Shown here: piece by piece, positions 1 through 6,909 of the stretch
Layout of the letters: each line of letters starts with the position of its first letter
How positions within the stretch are numbered: the first letter of the stretch is position 1
Assembly (NCBI GenBank): GCA_029932755.1
Contig: JAOZPK010000012.1
Coordinates: 1 to 25,953 of the forward strand
DNA: 25,953 bases
Origin: Candidatus Cloacimonadota bacterium
Lineage (GTDB): Bacteria; Cloacimonadota; Cloacimonadia; Cloacimonadales; TCS61
Direction: 5' to 3'
Notes under the pieces: generated by a model
What the model saw: the letters and a program-made list of their open reading frames with translations, nothing else
Databases searched by the model: none
Told to the model about the DNA's origin: nothing
Translations under genes and position numbers: made by a program

Positions 1-109
1 CAGTAAATTCACCTTTCTCAAATTCCAGATCGATACCTTTTAATGCAGTGAATTTACCTCTACCTATCGGATAGTTCTTTAACATTCCATTAATTTTGAT
101 ATGAGCCAT
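1..109 (-). CDS. ABC transporter ATP-binding protein, N-terminal fragment (runs off the window)
   Basis: Only the first 36 codons are present; the reading frame continues past base 1. The start is ATG at 109, preceded by a good Shine-Dalgarno (AAGGAGTG read on the minus strand, about 112-119). The translation begins MAHIKINGMLKNYPIGRGKF and continues TALKGIDLEFEKGEFT. That is the usual opening of an ABC ATPase, just before the Walker A loop, with the 'ALKGIDLEFEKGEF' pattern common in LolD/MacB-type export ATPases. It follows the outer-membrane barrel gene by 21 bp, downstream of a TetR regulator, so it is probably the third gene of one operon, with a permease expected beyond the edge. The ABC assignment is fairly sure; the LolD/MacB subtype is inference because no Walker motif is visible. 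Confidence 0.75.
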   Translation of the reverse strand, partial: MAHIKINGMLKNYPIGRGKFTALKGIDLEFEKGEFT

Positions 110-130
110 AAACACTCCTTTATTCGTTTA

Positions 131-1216
131 TTAAAATTTGGTTTCTAACATAACTTGAATTGATTTACTACCTTTATTACTATTAAAATTAGGATTATCA
201 TTTTGATCTGAATTCCAGAAGAGATTCAAATATATTGATAGATAATCATAATTACGATTGTAGGAAATGAAAACATTAGAAAGCTCAGATTGCCAGCCAT
301 AAGTTATAATACTACTTATTGAATCGAACATTCCAAGAGGATAGCTCATTAATAATGAACTTGCTCCGGATCTATCAGTAATTTCCCAGATATCTTCCTG
401 CAGGTCAGAGAAATATTGATGTTCAAATAAACAGTAAATTCCGTTTCCAAATCCGAATGTATAATCGGTTCCTATAGTTAATAAGCGGGAATAATTATGA
501 GTATCTGAACTTTCGTAAACATTTAAGCATGATTCTATCCAAAATCCTAAAGCCATATCCCACCGTAGATCAAGACTATATTTTGTTTCAGTATCAAAAG
601 TTAGTAAATTGGTTGAACTATGATGAGTAGAAAAACCTGCTTCGCAGTATTTAAAAGGATACTGGACCCTTCCACCAAATTCAAGATTATCTTCTTCGTA
701 AAAGAACTTATCAAGCGAGGTTTCATTACTGTCTCCCCAGATTCCCCACAACCAGATATTTGCGTTATTGATAAAATAATATCTGCCTAAAATTGCTTTC
801 ACACCTTCTGTTGTTTTTGTGGGATCATGTGGATTGATATTGTCAAACCATTGAAGAGAGCGTAATATTTGAGCAGGGCCGAAATTTATTTTCTGTAATC
901 CTAATCTGAGCTCTGCTTGAGAAGTTGAATATCTCAGCCAACCTCTATACAATTTTCCTGAGATTTCAAAATTAGAATCATTTGTGTTTTTATAGTTCAA
1001 ATTCAAATCATATGAAAATTCTGTATCAATAATGTTATCATTAAGTTGATATAGATATACAACGAGTTCCGGTTTGTAATTTAATTCAAATCCTAGTTTA
1101 TTTAGTTCATCATATAAAGTAGTTGTAGAGATTAATTGATGCGTTAGATTCCACTCAATACAGTTGACCTGAACAGAAATAAAAACTATGAAGAAAGATA
1201 GTATTATTCTTTTCAT
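131..1216 (-). CDS. Outer-membrane beta-barrel protein, porin-like
   Basis: 361 residues. An N-terminal signal peptide (MKRIILSFFIVFISVQVNC) is followed by alternating aromatic/polar strands and a C-terminal phenylalanine (LETKF), the signal recognised by the BAM machinery. A central segment, LQKINFGPAQILRSLQWF followed by DNINPHDPTKTTEGVKA (about 106-141), resembles the conserved 'WFD-INP-DP' loop of porin-like barrels encoded beside ABC export systems; this is family resemblance, not a proven match. The start ATG overlaps the TetR stop (ATGA, 1213-1216), so translation is probably coupled. The gene lies between TetR and an ABC ATPase. A role as an outer-membrane partner of an envelope transport system is inferred; the substrate is unknown. 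Confidence 0.75.
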   Translation of the reverse strand: MKRIILSFFIVFISVQVNCIEWNLTHQLISTTTLYDELNKLGFELNYKPELVVYLYQLNDNIIDTEFSYDLNLNYKNTNDSNFEISGKLYRGWLRYSTSQAELRLGLQKINFGPAQILRSLQWFDNINPHDPTKTTEGVKAILGRYYFINNANIWLWGIWGDSNETSLDKFFYEEDNLEFGGRVQYPFKYCEAGFSTHHSSTNLLTFDTETKYSLDLRWDMALGFWIESCLNVYESSDTHNYSRLLTIGTDYTFGFGNGIYCLFEHQYFSDLQEDIWEITDRSGASSLLMSYPLGMFDSISSIITYGWQSELSNVFISYNRNYDYLSIYLNLFWNSDQNDNPNFNSNKGSKSIQVMLETKF

Positions 1217-1908
1217 TTAGTACTCACATATGCGGTTTTAAAAGCATTGATAAATTCTTTGTCGAATGCCCGAAAAGAGTCTTGAGGAGCTCCTATAATA
1301 CGTTCTACAGATTTTTGATAGATCATGAAATGTTTATGCATCTCATCGATTTTTTCTGGATTGTCTTTCAATTGCAATAATAATTTAGCATTATATTCGC
1401 TTAGACCGATCCCGAATAATAGAACTATCCTTGCAGTTGCTTGCGGATCATCAATATTAAATATACCTTCTTCTTTCCCTTGTTCGAAAATTACGGTCAT
1501 TAATGGTAAAACATCCTCAACTGATTTACTGTTAAATTTATAACGGAGTAATAAATTGTTGTCGCTGTATAGCGCTTCAGTTATTGTCATTATGAAATCA
1601 ATATTCTCTACTTTATAATTACCGGATTCTATATACATTCCATTAAGTTTCTCAATTGCAGTCAAATTAGGGTCATTAACTATTTTTTGAATTATAGAGA
1701 TAATATTTTGCGTAAATTCTTCTGCAAGGCAGTCGAGCAACTCCTCTTTAGATTTGAAGTAGTGATAAAAAGCTCCTTTGGAAATTCCTAAGGCTTCGAT
1801 AACCATATTCACAGAAGTGTTTGTATAGCCGATTTTATAAAAGAGTTCTTGCGCTTTATGTAAAATTTCCTTACGTCTTTCTTCTGCTTTTTTAACTATT
1901 CTAGCCAT
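1213..1908 (-). CDS. TetR/AcrR-family transcriptional regulator
   Basis: 231 residues from ATG at 1908. I prefer this to the in-frame GTG at 1917 because the Shine-Dalgarno AAGGA (1919-1923) is about 10 nt from the ATG but only 1 nt from the GTG. The N-terminal DNA-binding domain is typical TetR: a basic helix, then 'TSVNMVIEALGISKGAFYHY' and 'FKSKEELL' (about 31-58), where the YHYFKSKEEL end is diagnostic. The remaining residues (about 60-231) would form the helical ligand/dimer domain, whose ligand cannot be read from sequence. A perfect TetR-type palindrome overlaps the predicted promoter just upstream, so autoregulation of the TetR-barrel-ABC operon is likely. The family call is solid; the inducer is unknown. 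Confidence 0.92.
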   Translation of the reverse strand: MARIVKKAEERRKEILHKAQELFYKIGYTNTSVNMVIEALGISKGAFYHYFKSKEELLDCLAEEFTQNIISIIQKIVNDPNLTAIEKLNGMYIESGNYKVENIDFIMTITEALYSDNNLLLRYKFNSKSVEDVLPLMTVIFEQGKEEGIFNIDDPQATARIVLLFGIGLSEYNAKLLLQLKDNPEKIDEMHKHFMIYQKSVERIIGAPQDSFRAFDKEFINAFKTAYVSTK

Positions 1909-1933
1909 ATATATCACATCCTTACATTTTACT

Positions 1934-1948
1934 GACCGACCGTCGGTC
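1934..1948 (-). promoter_or_regulatory. TetR operator: perfect 7-1-7 palindrome
   Basis: The sequence GACCGACCGTCGGTC is a perfect inverted repeat (GACCGAC / GTCGGTC) around one central base. It is flanked on both sides by direct copies of TTTACTG (1928-1934 and 1951-1957). It sits between the predicted -10 and the TetR start codon. GACCGAC/GTCGGTC palindromes are a known class of TetR-family operators, so this is the probable autoregulatory site. Confidence 0.85.
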
Positions 1949-1978
1949 TATTTACTGTAAGTGTGATAATTTTGTAAA
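1949..1978 (-). promoter_or_regulatory. Predicted promoter of the TetR operon
   Basis: On the minus strand a -35-like TTTACA (complement of 1973-1978) and a -10-like TAAATA (complement of 1949-1954) are separated by 18 bp. The -10 abuts the TetR palindrome, so bound repressor would block open-complex formation or early transcription. Prediction from motif match only. Confidence 0.5.
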
Positions 1979-2043
1979 GCTTTTTTAATATTTATACATC
2001 CATTTCTGGATGCCAGTTAGAAAAGTAATATTTATGTATTGAA

Positions 2044-2466
2044 TTAATTAAGAAGTGTAAACGTCATTTCACCGGTTGTTCCATTAAGTATTAATTGAGC
2101 TCTTATTGCATTTTCTTCATCATATCCTAGTTCGGTTCCCCATCCTTTTATAAGTAATCTACCATTGCTTCGTTCACTTACCCGAATTCTGCCATTTTGT
2201 GTTTCCAAATATCTTTCATCATCTGAGATAGGATATCCGCTCCATACATAAAATCCTGCAGGGTTCCAACTCCCATCACCACCACCCATATTGGCAGGAG
2301 TTTTAAAATAAGCAATTGATTTCATAGCTATTTCGTGCATATCTAGAATGATAGCAGATCTATTGGCTTTCTCTGCACGTAGTTTAAATAAACCGACAGC
2401 ACCTACGATCGAAATGGATACGATAATAACACTTAATATAATGAGTAATATTTGTTGCATTCCCAT
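2044..2466 (-). CDS. Small pilin-like (type IV pseudopilin-type) secreted/membrane protein
   Basis: 140 residues. The start ATG at 2466 has GGAG 7 nt upstream; a second in-frame ATG at 2460 is possible. The N terminus MGMQQILLIILSVIIVSISI is an uninterrupted hydrophobic helix of about 25 residues, followed by a helical segment with charges (RAEKANRSAIILDMHEIAMK) and a globular glycine/aromatic-rich part (GGGDGSWNPAGFYVW). This is the layout of a minor pilin or pseudopilin N-terminal helix, but there is no clear prepilin-peptidase leader with G before F+E, so it may be an atypical member. No pilus assembly genes are nearby. A promoter-like site lies upstream. No specific function can be assigned. 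Confidence 0.6.
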   Translation of the reverse strand: MGMQQILLIILSVIIVSISIVGAVGLFKLRAEKANRSAIILDMHEIAMKSIAYFKTPANMGGGDGSWNPAGFYVWSGYPISDDERYLETQNGRIRVSERSNGRLLIKGWGTELGYDEENAIRAQLILNGTTGEMTFTLLN

Positions 2467-2500
2467 TACTTATCTCCAATGCACTTACTGTTTCTTTTCA

Positions 2501-2529
2501 AGTAAAGAGATTCTGATGATATATGTCAA
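2501..2529 (-). promoter_or_regulatory. Predicted promoter for the pilin-like gene
   Basis: On the minus strand TTGACA (complement of 2524-2529) and TTTACT (complement of 2501-2506) are 17 bp apart, with an A/T-rich stretch upstream. The start codon is about 35 bp downstream of the -10. The 18 bp around this -35 recur upstream of the PEGA lipoprotein gene (4038-4055). Confidence 0.45.
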
Positions 2530-2562
2530 ATTATTTAATATAATTAAAGGTTAAGTAAAAAA

Positions 2563-2602
2563 AGTATATATAAAAACTGGCAGATGAAAACATCTGCCAG
2601 TT
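2563..2602 (-). terminator. Rho-independent terminator of the PEGA lipoprotein gene
   Basis: A perfect 12-bp stem (2575-2586 with 2591-2602) closes a 4-nt loop (2587-2590). Read on the minus strand it is followed by a T-rich tract (TTTTTATATATAC). It begins about 26 bp after the stop codon at 2628, the right position and direction for that gene. Confidence 0.85.
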
Positions 2603-2627
2603 ATAATAATCAAGCTTCCAGAAGATA

Positions 2628-3884
2628 CTATTTTTTTGGAAGATTAACTTTATCGAATTCGATTTTTTCTCTTACTATTGGAGTTGGTTGATCATTGCTT
2701 ATTACACAACTGCCACGACTCACAGTAATTGTACACACTTCCCACCAAGCAGCAGGATCTGAACCATTATAATCATCCACTATAAAGTGATGTGGTCCGA
2801 ATGTTTGTTGTAGAACACCATCGAAGAATACCTGAATTGATGCATCTGAATACAGATCTAAATCAAGTGAATAGCAGTTTACTTGGATTTCATAAACACC
2901 CACATTAGCAGTTTCCACAGCAAATGTTTCCGGTCCATACCCTTCAGTATCATCGATATCCAGATAGCCGTCAGAAATTACTGAATTACCATAATAACAG
3001 TGTTCTCCGGCTGGGTTCCAAGCATGCAGATCAAGATCAGAAGTTGGTGTATTCCACCATAAAACAACTTCAATTTCGGGAGCAGTAAAATCACCATAAA
3101 CAGTGATTATATCACTAACTCCAGTATCTCCGTAAGGACCATTTGCTCTCAGTTGAAGTTCATTTTCACCAGCGGCAATAGAGATTGTCTGATAATAATA
3201 TCCATTACTTACATTAATTTCAGAATCAATACCGTTAATTGAAATAATTGCAGTATTTCCTGTAAAGGGAGCTCCTGTATCAAGTTCAACATATCCTTCA
3301 ACTATAATTTCATTATCAATAAAATGTTGTTGATCATAAGGATACATAACATTAAATACTGGATAAGGTGGAACCGGATAGATAAGTTCTTCAACTATAT
3401 AATACGGTATATCTTCCTCAATATGAATATAGTATGTAACTTCGTTGTATCCTGGTTTATAAATTCTTATATAATGATAACCAGGAACAATATTGTTAAT
3501 AACAGCAGGAGTGAAATAGTTTGAATATGCACCATCAACATAAATAGACGCTCCTGGAGGTGTTGTAATAACACTAAGTGAGGTATTCAGAGTAACTTCC
3601 ATTACAGCTACAATCTCATATGTGTCACCATCTTGAACACTAAAACTTTCATTGTAATCTTGATAACCTTCTAACTCTAATCTCAATTGGTGAGTACCTG
3701 GATCAACTTCGATTGTGGTAGGTGTAACTCTCCCTGTCGCTTCTCCATCCAGAATGATTGTAGCTCCTTCTGGAATACTATTAACGATCAGTGTAGCTGA
3801 TTCATCTGGTTCTGTTGTTTCAAAACAACCTGTAAATAACAACAATGACAAAACAAATAAACTTAATAAAATAATCTTTTTCAT
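2628..3884 (-). CDS. Lipoprotein with two PEGA domains, an Ig-like region and a C-terminal DUF2135/YfaP-like domain
   Basis: 418 residues. A type II signal peptide ends in the lipobox LFTGC with Cys20 as the lipidation site. PEGA repeats follow at about 31-96 (IPEGATIILDGEATGRVTP) and 102-168 (PPGASIYVDGAYSNYFTP). The PEGA fold is linked to surface and S-layer-type proteins. Residues about 185-265 look like a beta-sandwich (TGNTAIISINGID). The C-terminal part (about 271-395), with WWNTPTSDLDLHAWNPAG and GEHCYYGN then LDIDDTEGYGPE, matches the pattern of DUF2135/YfaP domains. The gene has its own terminator downstream and no close upstream partner, so it appears monocistronic. An extracytoplasmic structural or binding role is inferred; no catalytic site is visible. 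Confidence 0.85.
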   Translation of the reverse strand: MKKIILLSLFVLSLLLFTGCFETTEPDESATLIVNSIPEGATIILDGEATGRVTPTTIEVDPGTHQLRLELEGYQDYNESFSVQDGDTYEIVAVMEVTLNTSLSVITTPPGASIYVDGAYSNYFTPAVINNIVPGYHYIRIYKPGYNEVTYYIHIEEDIPYYIVEELIYPVPPYPVFNVMYPYDQQHFIDNEIIVEGYVELDTGAPFTGNTAIISINGIDSEINVSNGYYYQTISIAAGENELQLRANGPYGDTGVSDIITVYGDFTAPEIEVVLWWNTPTSDLDLHAWNPAGEHCYYGNSVISDGYLDIDDTEGYGPETFAVETANVGVYEIQVNCYSLDLDLYSDASIQVFFDGVLQQTFGPHHFIVDDYNGSDPAAWWEVCTITVSRGSCVISNDQPTPIVREKIEFDKVNLPKK

Positions 3885-4037
3885 TTTTCCTCCTATTTTT
3901 TTTATTTAATAAAAACTAAAATTTGATCTCAAACTGTCAAGCACATAAATTTTAGTTATCCATAGTAAAAGCCCATTTCTATTTATTATCTCTAATGTGA
4001 TTTTATTTAGACACAACGAAAGAAATTAAATTATTAC

Positions 4038-4055
4038 ATGTCAAATTATTTAATA
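4038..4055 (-). promoter_or_regulatory. Promoter-like element upstream of the PEGA lipoprotein
   Basis: This 18-bp stretch is identical to 2523-2540 and, read on the minus strand, contains TTGACA preceded by A/T-rich sequence. The -10 is not convincing at 17-bp spacing, and the start codon is about 150 bp away, so a long 5' leader would follow. Confidence 0.3.
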
Positions 4056-4131
4056 CTAATGTTTTTCTTAATTTCAGATGTAGTTCATAATGACATCTAC
4101 TTTCTTTAATTACTTTGAAAGTATCAATTAA

Positions 4132-5037
4132 TTACAATGCGTTTGTCTCCAATTTTTTTTGCAGGATAATTCCACAGATGATAAATATAATTCCGAAAAT
4201 GCTTGAGAGTAATATCTTTTCTTTGATAACAATCCGTATGACGACCAGAGACAGGAAAGGTGTGAGATATATCAGATTATTAACTTGCGCGGTAGTAGAT
4301 GAGTATTTCAGAGCTTTTATCCAGATCACAAATGTTATGCCCATCTCGAATAATCCGATATAGAGAGCTCCAAGAATTCCGAAAAATGGAGGCATTGAAA
4401 TATTCGGGTAGAGCAGTATAAATGTGTAGATACAACCGAAAGCAAAACTTAAAAATAGTCTGATGACTTCATCTTTTGTATTTCTTACATTAATAATGAA
4501 GAAAAGTGCCCAGATAAGTGAACTTGCAAGTGCCAGGAAAACTCCGTAAGGTTCATCAATTCTTAGGTTGAATAGCCTTCCTTTTGTTGAGATCAATAAA
4601 ACACCAAAGAAACTGATGAATATTGCAAGTAAACTTTTTAAAGGGATCTTTTGCTTAAGTAATGGTATGGATAGAATAACGATCATGATAGGCCATATGA
4701 AATTTAATGGTTGTGCGATTTGTGCAGGAAGTAAAGTATAAGCTTTAAAAAGGATAATATAGTAGAAAAACGGATTCATGAAACCTAAAATGGCAGAATT
4801 TAATATTTCTTTTCTTTCTGTTTTGAAGATTTTCTTAGTTTTTCTTTGGAAAAGTATTATAATAAACAATGCAATAGATGCAAATAAGGAAGAATAAAAT
4901 AGCATCTCGATTGTGTTTAAATATCTTAAAGTTATTTTAAAAGATGTGGAAGCTGTTGACCAGAATAGCACCGCGATTGCAGCGAATATGTAAGCTTTAT
5001 TTTGATTTGCAATACTTTTAATATCCTTATTTTCCAA
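4132..5037 (-). CDS. DMT-superfamily (EamA-type) permease
   Basis: 301 residues with about ten hydrophobic segments, the standard length and layout of two EamA repeats. Recognisable parts are the opening helix with FWSTASTSFKITLRYLNTIE, the end-of-repeat segment IFISFFGVLLISTKG and the last helix FGIIFIICGIILQKK. The start is TTG at 5037 with a weak AAGG about 12 nt upstream; no ATG lies close enough to replace it. It is 31 bp downstream of the phosphatase-family gene and is the last gene of the 8559-4132 unit. EamA proteins export or import small metabolites; the substrate cannot be read from sequence. Confidence 0.85.
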   Translation of the reverse strand: MENKDIKSIANQNKAYIFAAIAVLFWSTASTSFKITLRYLNTIEMLFYSSLFASIALFIIILFQRKTKKIFKTERKEILNSAILGFMNPFFYYIILFKAYTLLPAQIAQPLNFIWPIMIVILSIPLLKQKIPLKSLLAIFISFFGVLLISTKGRLFNLRIDEPYGVFLALASSLIWALFFIINVRNTKDEVIRLFLSFAFGCIYTFILLYPNISMPPFFGILGALYIGLFEMGITFVIWIKALKYSSTTAQVNNLIYLTPFLSLVVIRIVIKEKILLSSIFGIIFIICGIILQKKLETNAL

Positions 5038-5068
5038 AATGATCTGTTACCTTAACAATTGGTATTTC

Positions 5069-6253
5069 TTAAGATTGAGTATCAATTTTTATTAGCGGAA
5101 CAAGCATTTCATCTTCTGTGAGTCCGGCATGGTGTGCATAAAATTCTTTTTTCCATTTTCCATTTTGCATATAGATTGATTTCATAGCAGAATCGGAAAT
5201 AGCAATTGCCATGTAATCACCAATGAAATCATCAATTTTTGGATGCATTTCACCTTTACCGAGAAATTTATGTTTTAGAAATTCTTTGCGATCAAAGAGC
5301 AGAAATTTTTCTTCATATTTTTGGAATGCTTTTTCAAACTGTTTCATTTTATGTCTCTTAACAAAGAAACTAATAAATCTTGGTTCAGGGAATGTAGGCA
5401 TGATCATGCTGTCGAAAAGTTTTTCATCTTCATTAGTATAATAATAATTATCAACATCAATCAAACCATGATCGGCTGTAATTAGAATTGTTGTATTGGT
5501 CCCAGCTAATTTTGAATTCAATTCTTCAATGGCAGAATCAATTTCCCTGATGAAATTTTGAACCTCCTTTGCATACACTCCGTGGTGATGCTCAATACCG
5601 TCCGGTGAAGATGAATAAACAAAAATGAGTTTCCTGCCTGAGTTCCCTTTTGAAATTAATTTATTTATTTTCTTAAAAAGATGTTCGTGATCAGAATATG
5701 GTATGATCTCGGCTGAACCGGAATTTCTAATAATATTTGAACTTTGACTCAGTTCTTTATGTGTAAGATAGAATTGTTGAACATTGGGATTTGTAGCAGA
5801 TATTTTATTGAAGATGTTGTCTGCTCCTACATAATCTATAACGTTATATTTTTTAGCATTTTGTGTTTTATAAGTAATTGAATCCCAGTTTGGAAGGTAA
5901 TCTATGTTCTTTGCAAATTCTTTAAAATATAATGTCCAGCCAATAGCTCCATGTTCCCAAGGAGTTTTTCCACTAATAATGCTTGTTATTGCAGCACTCG
6001 TTGTAGATGGAAATACTGATGTAATAGGGGAGATGAGATTCTTGTTAAGGAATTTAGTTGAAGTAGCAAATTTATTAAGTAAGTTCATTCCAAAGCCATC
6101 AAGAATAAAAAAAATGATGTTCTTTTTCATTTTAAGTGTTTTCGCATCAAGTTGTTTCAAAGGTGGGTGATTGGTTTTAACATCATAAGCTTCTAAAATT
6201 GATGAAACCAGATTTACGATCGAGTTTTTATAATCAGGATAAATAATATTCAT
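5069..6253 (-). CDS. Alkaline-phosphatase-superfamily phosphodiesterase/nucleotide pyrophosphatase-type enzyme
   Basis: 394 residues. The metal-site motifs appear in order: FFILDGFG with Asp52; the nucleophile segment SVFPSTTSAAIT with Thr84/Thr85, followed by SGKTPWEHGAIGW; SSSPDGIEHHHG with Asp218 and His222/His223; ITADHGLID with Asp261 and His262; and AHHAGL with His374/His375. This is the two-metal site of type I phosphodiesterase/NPP enzymes, all ligands present. There is no signal peptide, so a cytoplasmic location is likely. The gene lies 3 bp after the anchored conserved protein and upstream of the DMT permease, in the acyl-CoA ligase operon. Hydrolysis of a phosphodiester or phosphonate-type metabolite is inferred; the substrate is unknown. 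Confidence 0.85.
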   Translation of the reverse strand: MNIIYPDYKNSIVNLVSSILEAYDVKTNHPPLKQLDAKTLKMKKNIIFFILDGFGMNLLNKFATSTKFLNKNLISPITSVFPSTTSAAITSIISGKTPWEHGAIGWTLYFKEFAKNIDYLPNWDSITYKTQNAKKYNVIDYVGADNIFNKISATNPNVQQFYLTHKELSQSSNIIRNSGSAEIIPYSDHEHLFKKINKLISKGNSGRKLIFVYSSSPDGIEHHHGVYAKEVQNFIREIDSAIEELNSKLAGTNTTILITADHGLIDVDNYYYTNEDEKLFDSMIMPTFPEPRFISFFVKRHKMKQFEKAFQKYEEKFLLFDRKEFLKHKFLGKGEMHPKIDDFIGDYMAIAISDSAMKSIYMQNGKWKKEFYAHHAGLTEDEMLVPLIKIDTQS

Positions 6254-6256
6254 ATT

Positions 6257-6898
6257 CTATCTATAAATATTTGTATTAAGTTTTACGCTTGTTACATACA
6301 TGATCTCACAGGAACCATTTCCTGTATCGGTTCTTGTTATACTTGATCTCCAAACAACATTTCCATCTTTGTATTTCCCAGACACATTTACAAGATATCC
6401 CTCTAGAACGATTAAATCATCCTTTTTAGCAAATAATACAGCTTTACGAATATTGTCATTCGCAGGTATTATATGGTGATTAGAAGAATGTGTGGAAATA
6501 TAATTTTGAGTAATTGCACATTCGTTATCAAATTTGTACCTGTACCAGCGCATGGTTTGTCTTACTTCTAAATGTTCAAGATTTTTCGGTTCAGCAACAT
6601 CACCCCAACCCAATGCCAAATCCAGAGGTGAAATGATCGATGTCCAATCTGAAGCATATCTTTTTTTACTTAGTATAATAGCCGCAATCTTATATTGTGC
6701 AATTGATTTTAATTCTGCTTCTAATCCCTTTAAATTGACTGATATAATGCTGTGATCAAAAAGTGGACTCTGCTCAGGGTTATGTGAAGTATATATTGTT
6801 GTAAAATCTTCTTCAGAAACAACAGGTCGTTGCAGGAAGGAATAACCTACGAAAGCTAATACACCAATCAGAAATATTATAACTACAATTTTTTTCAT
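6257..6898 (-). CDS. Membrane-anchored conserved protein of unknown function
   Basis: 213 residues. One N-terminal hydrophobic segment (MKKIVVIIFLIGVLAFVGY) is followed by a periplasmic-facing domain. Recognisable stretches are SPLDLALGWGDV, RWYRYKF, THSSNHHIIPAN, LEGYLVNVSGKY and the ending TRTDTGNGSCEIMYV. I recognise this as a conserved hypothetical family seen in many Gram-negative bacteria, but know no function for it. The conserved His residues in HSSNHHIIPAN and the Cys in GSCE could form a site, which is speculation. The start has AAGGAG 6-8 nt upstream. It is tightly packed between the ligase (11 bp) and the phosphatase-family gene (3 bp). Confidence 0.75.
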   Translation of the reverse strand: MKKIVVIIFLIGVLAFVGYSFLQRPVVSEEDFTTIYTSHNPEQSPLFDHSIISVNLKGLEAELKSIAQYKIAAIILSKKRYASDWTSIISPLDLALGWGDVAEPKNLEHLEVRQTMRWYRYKFDNECAITQNYISTHSSNHHIIPANDNIRKAVLFAKKDDLIVLEGYLVNVSGKYKDGNVVWRSSITRTDTGNGSCEIMYVTSVKLNTNIYR

Positions 6899-6909
6899 CT
6901 AATCTCCTT

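Noticed and set aside
4076..4098. Inverted repeat AGATGT/ACATCT as a terminator for the DMT permease gene
   Set aside because: Only 6 bp with an 11-nt loop and no T-run on the minus strand; too weak in AT-rich DNA.
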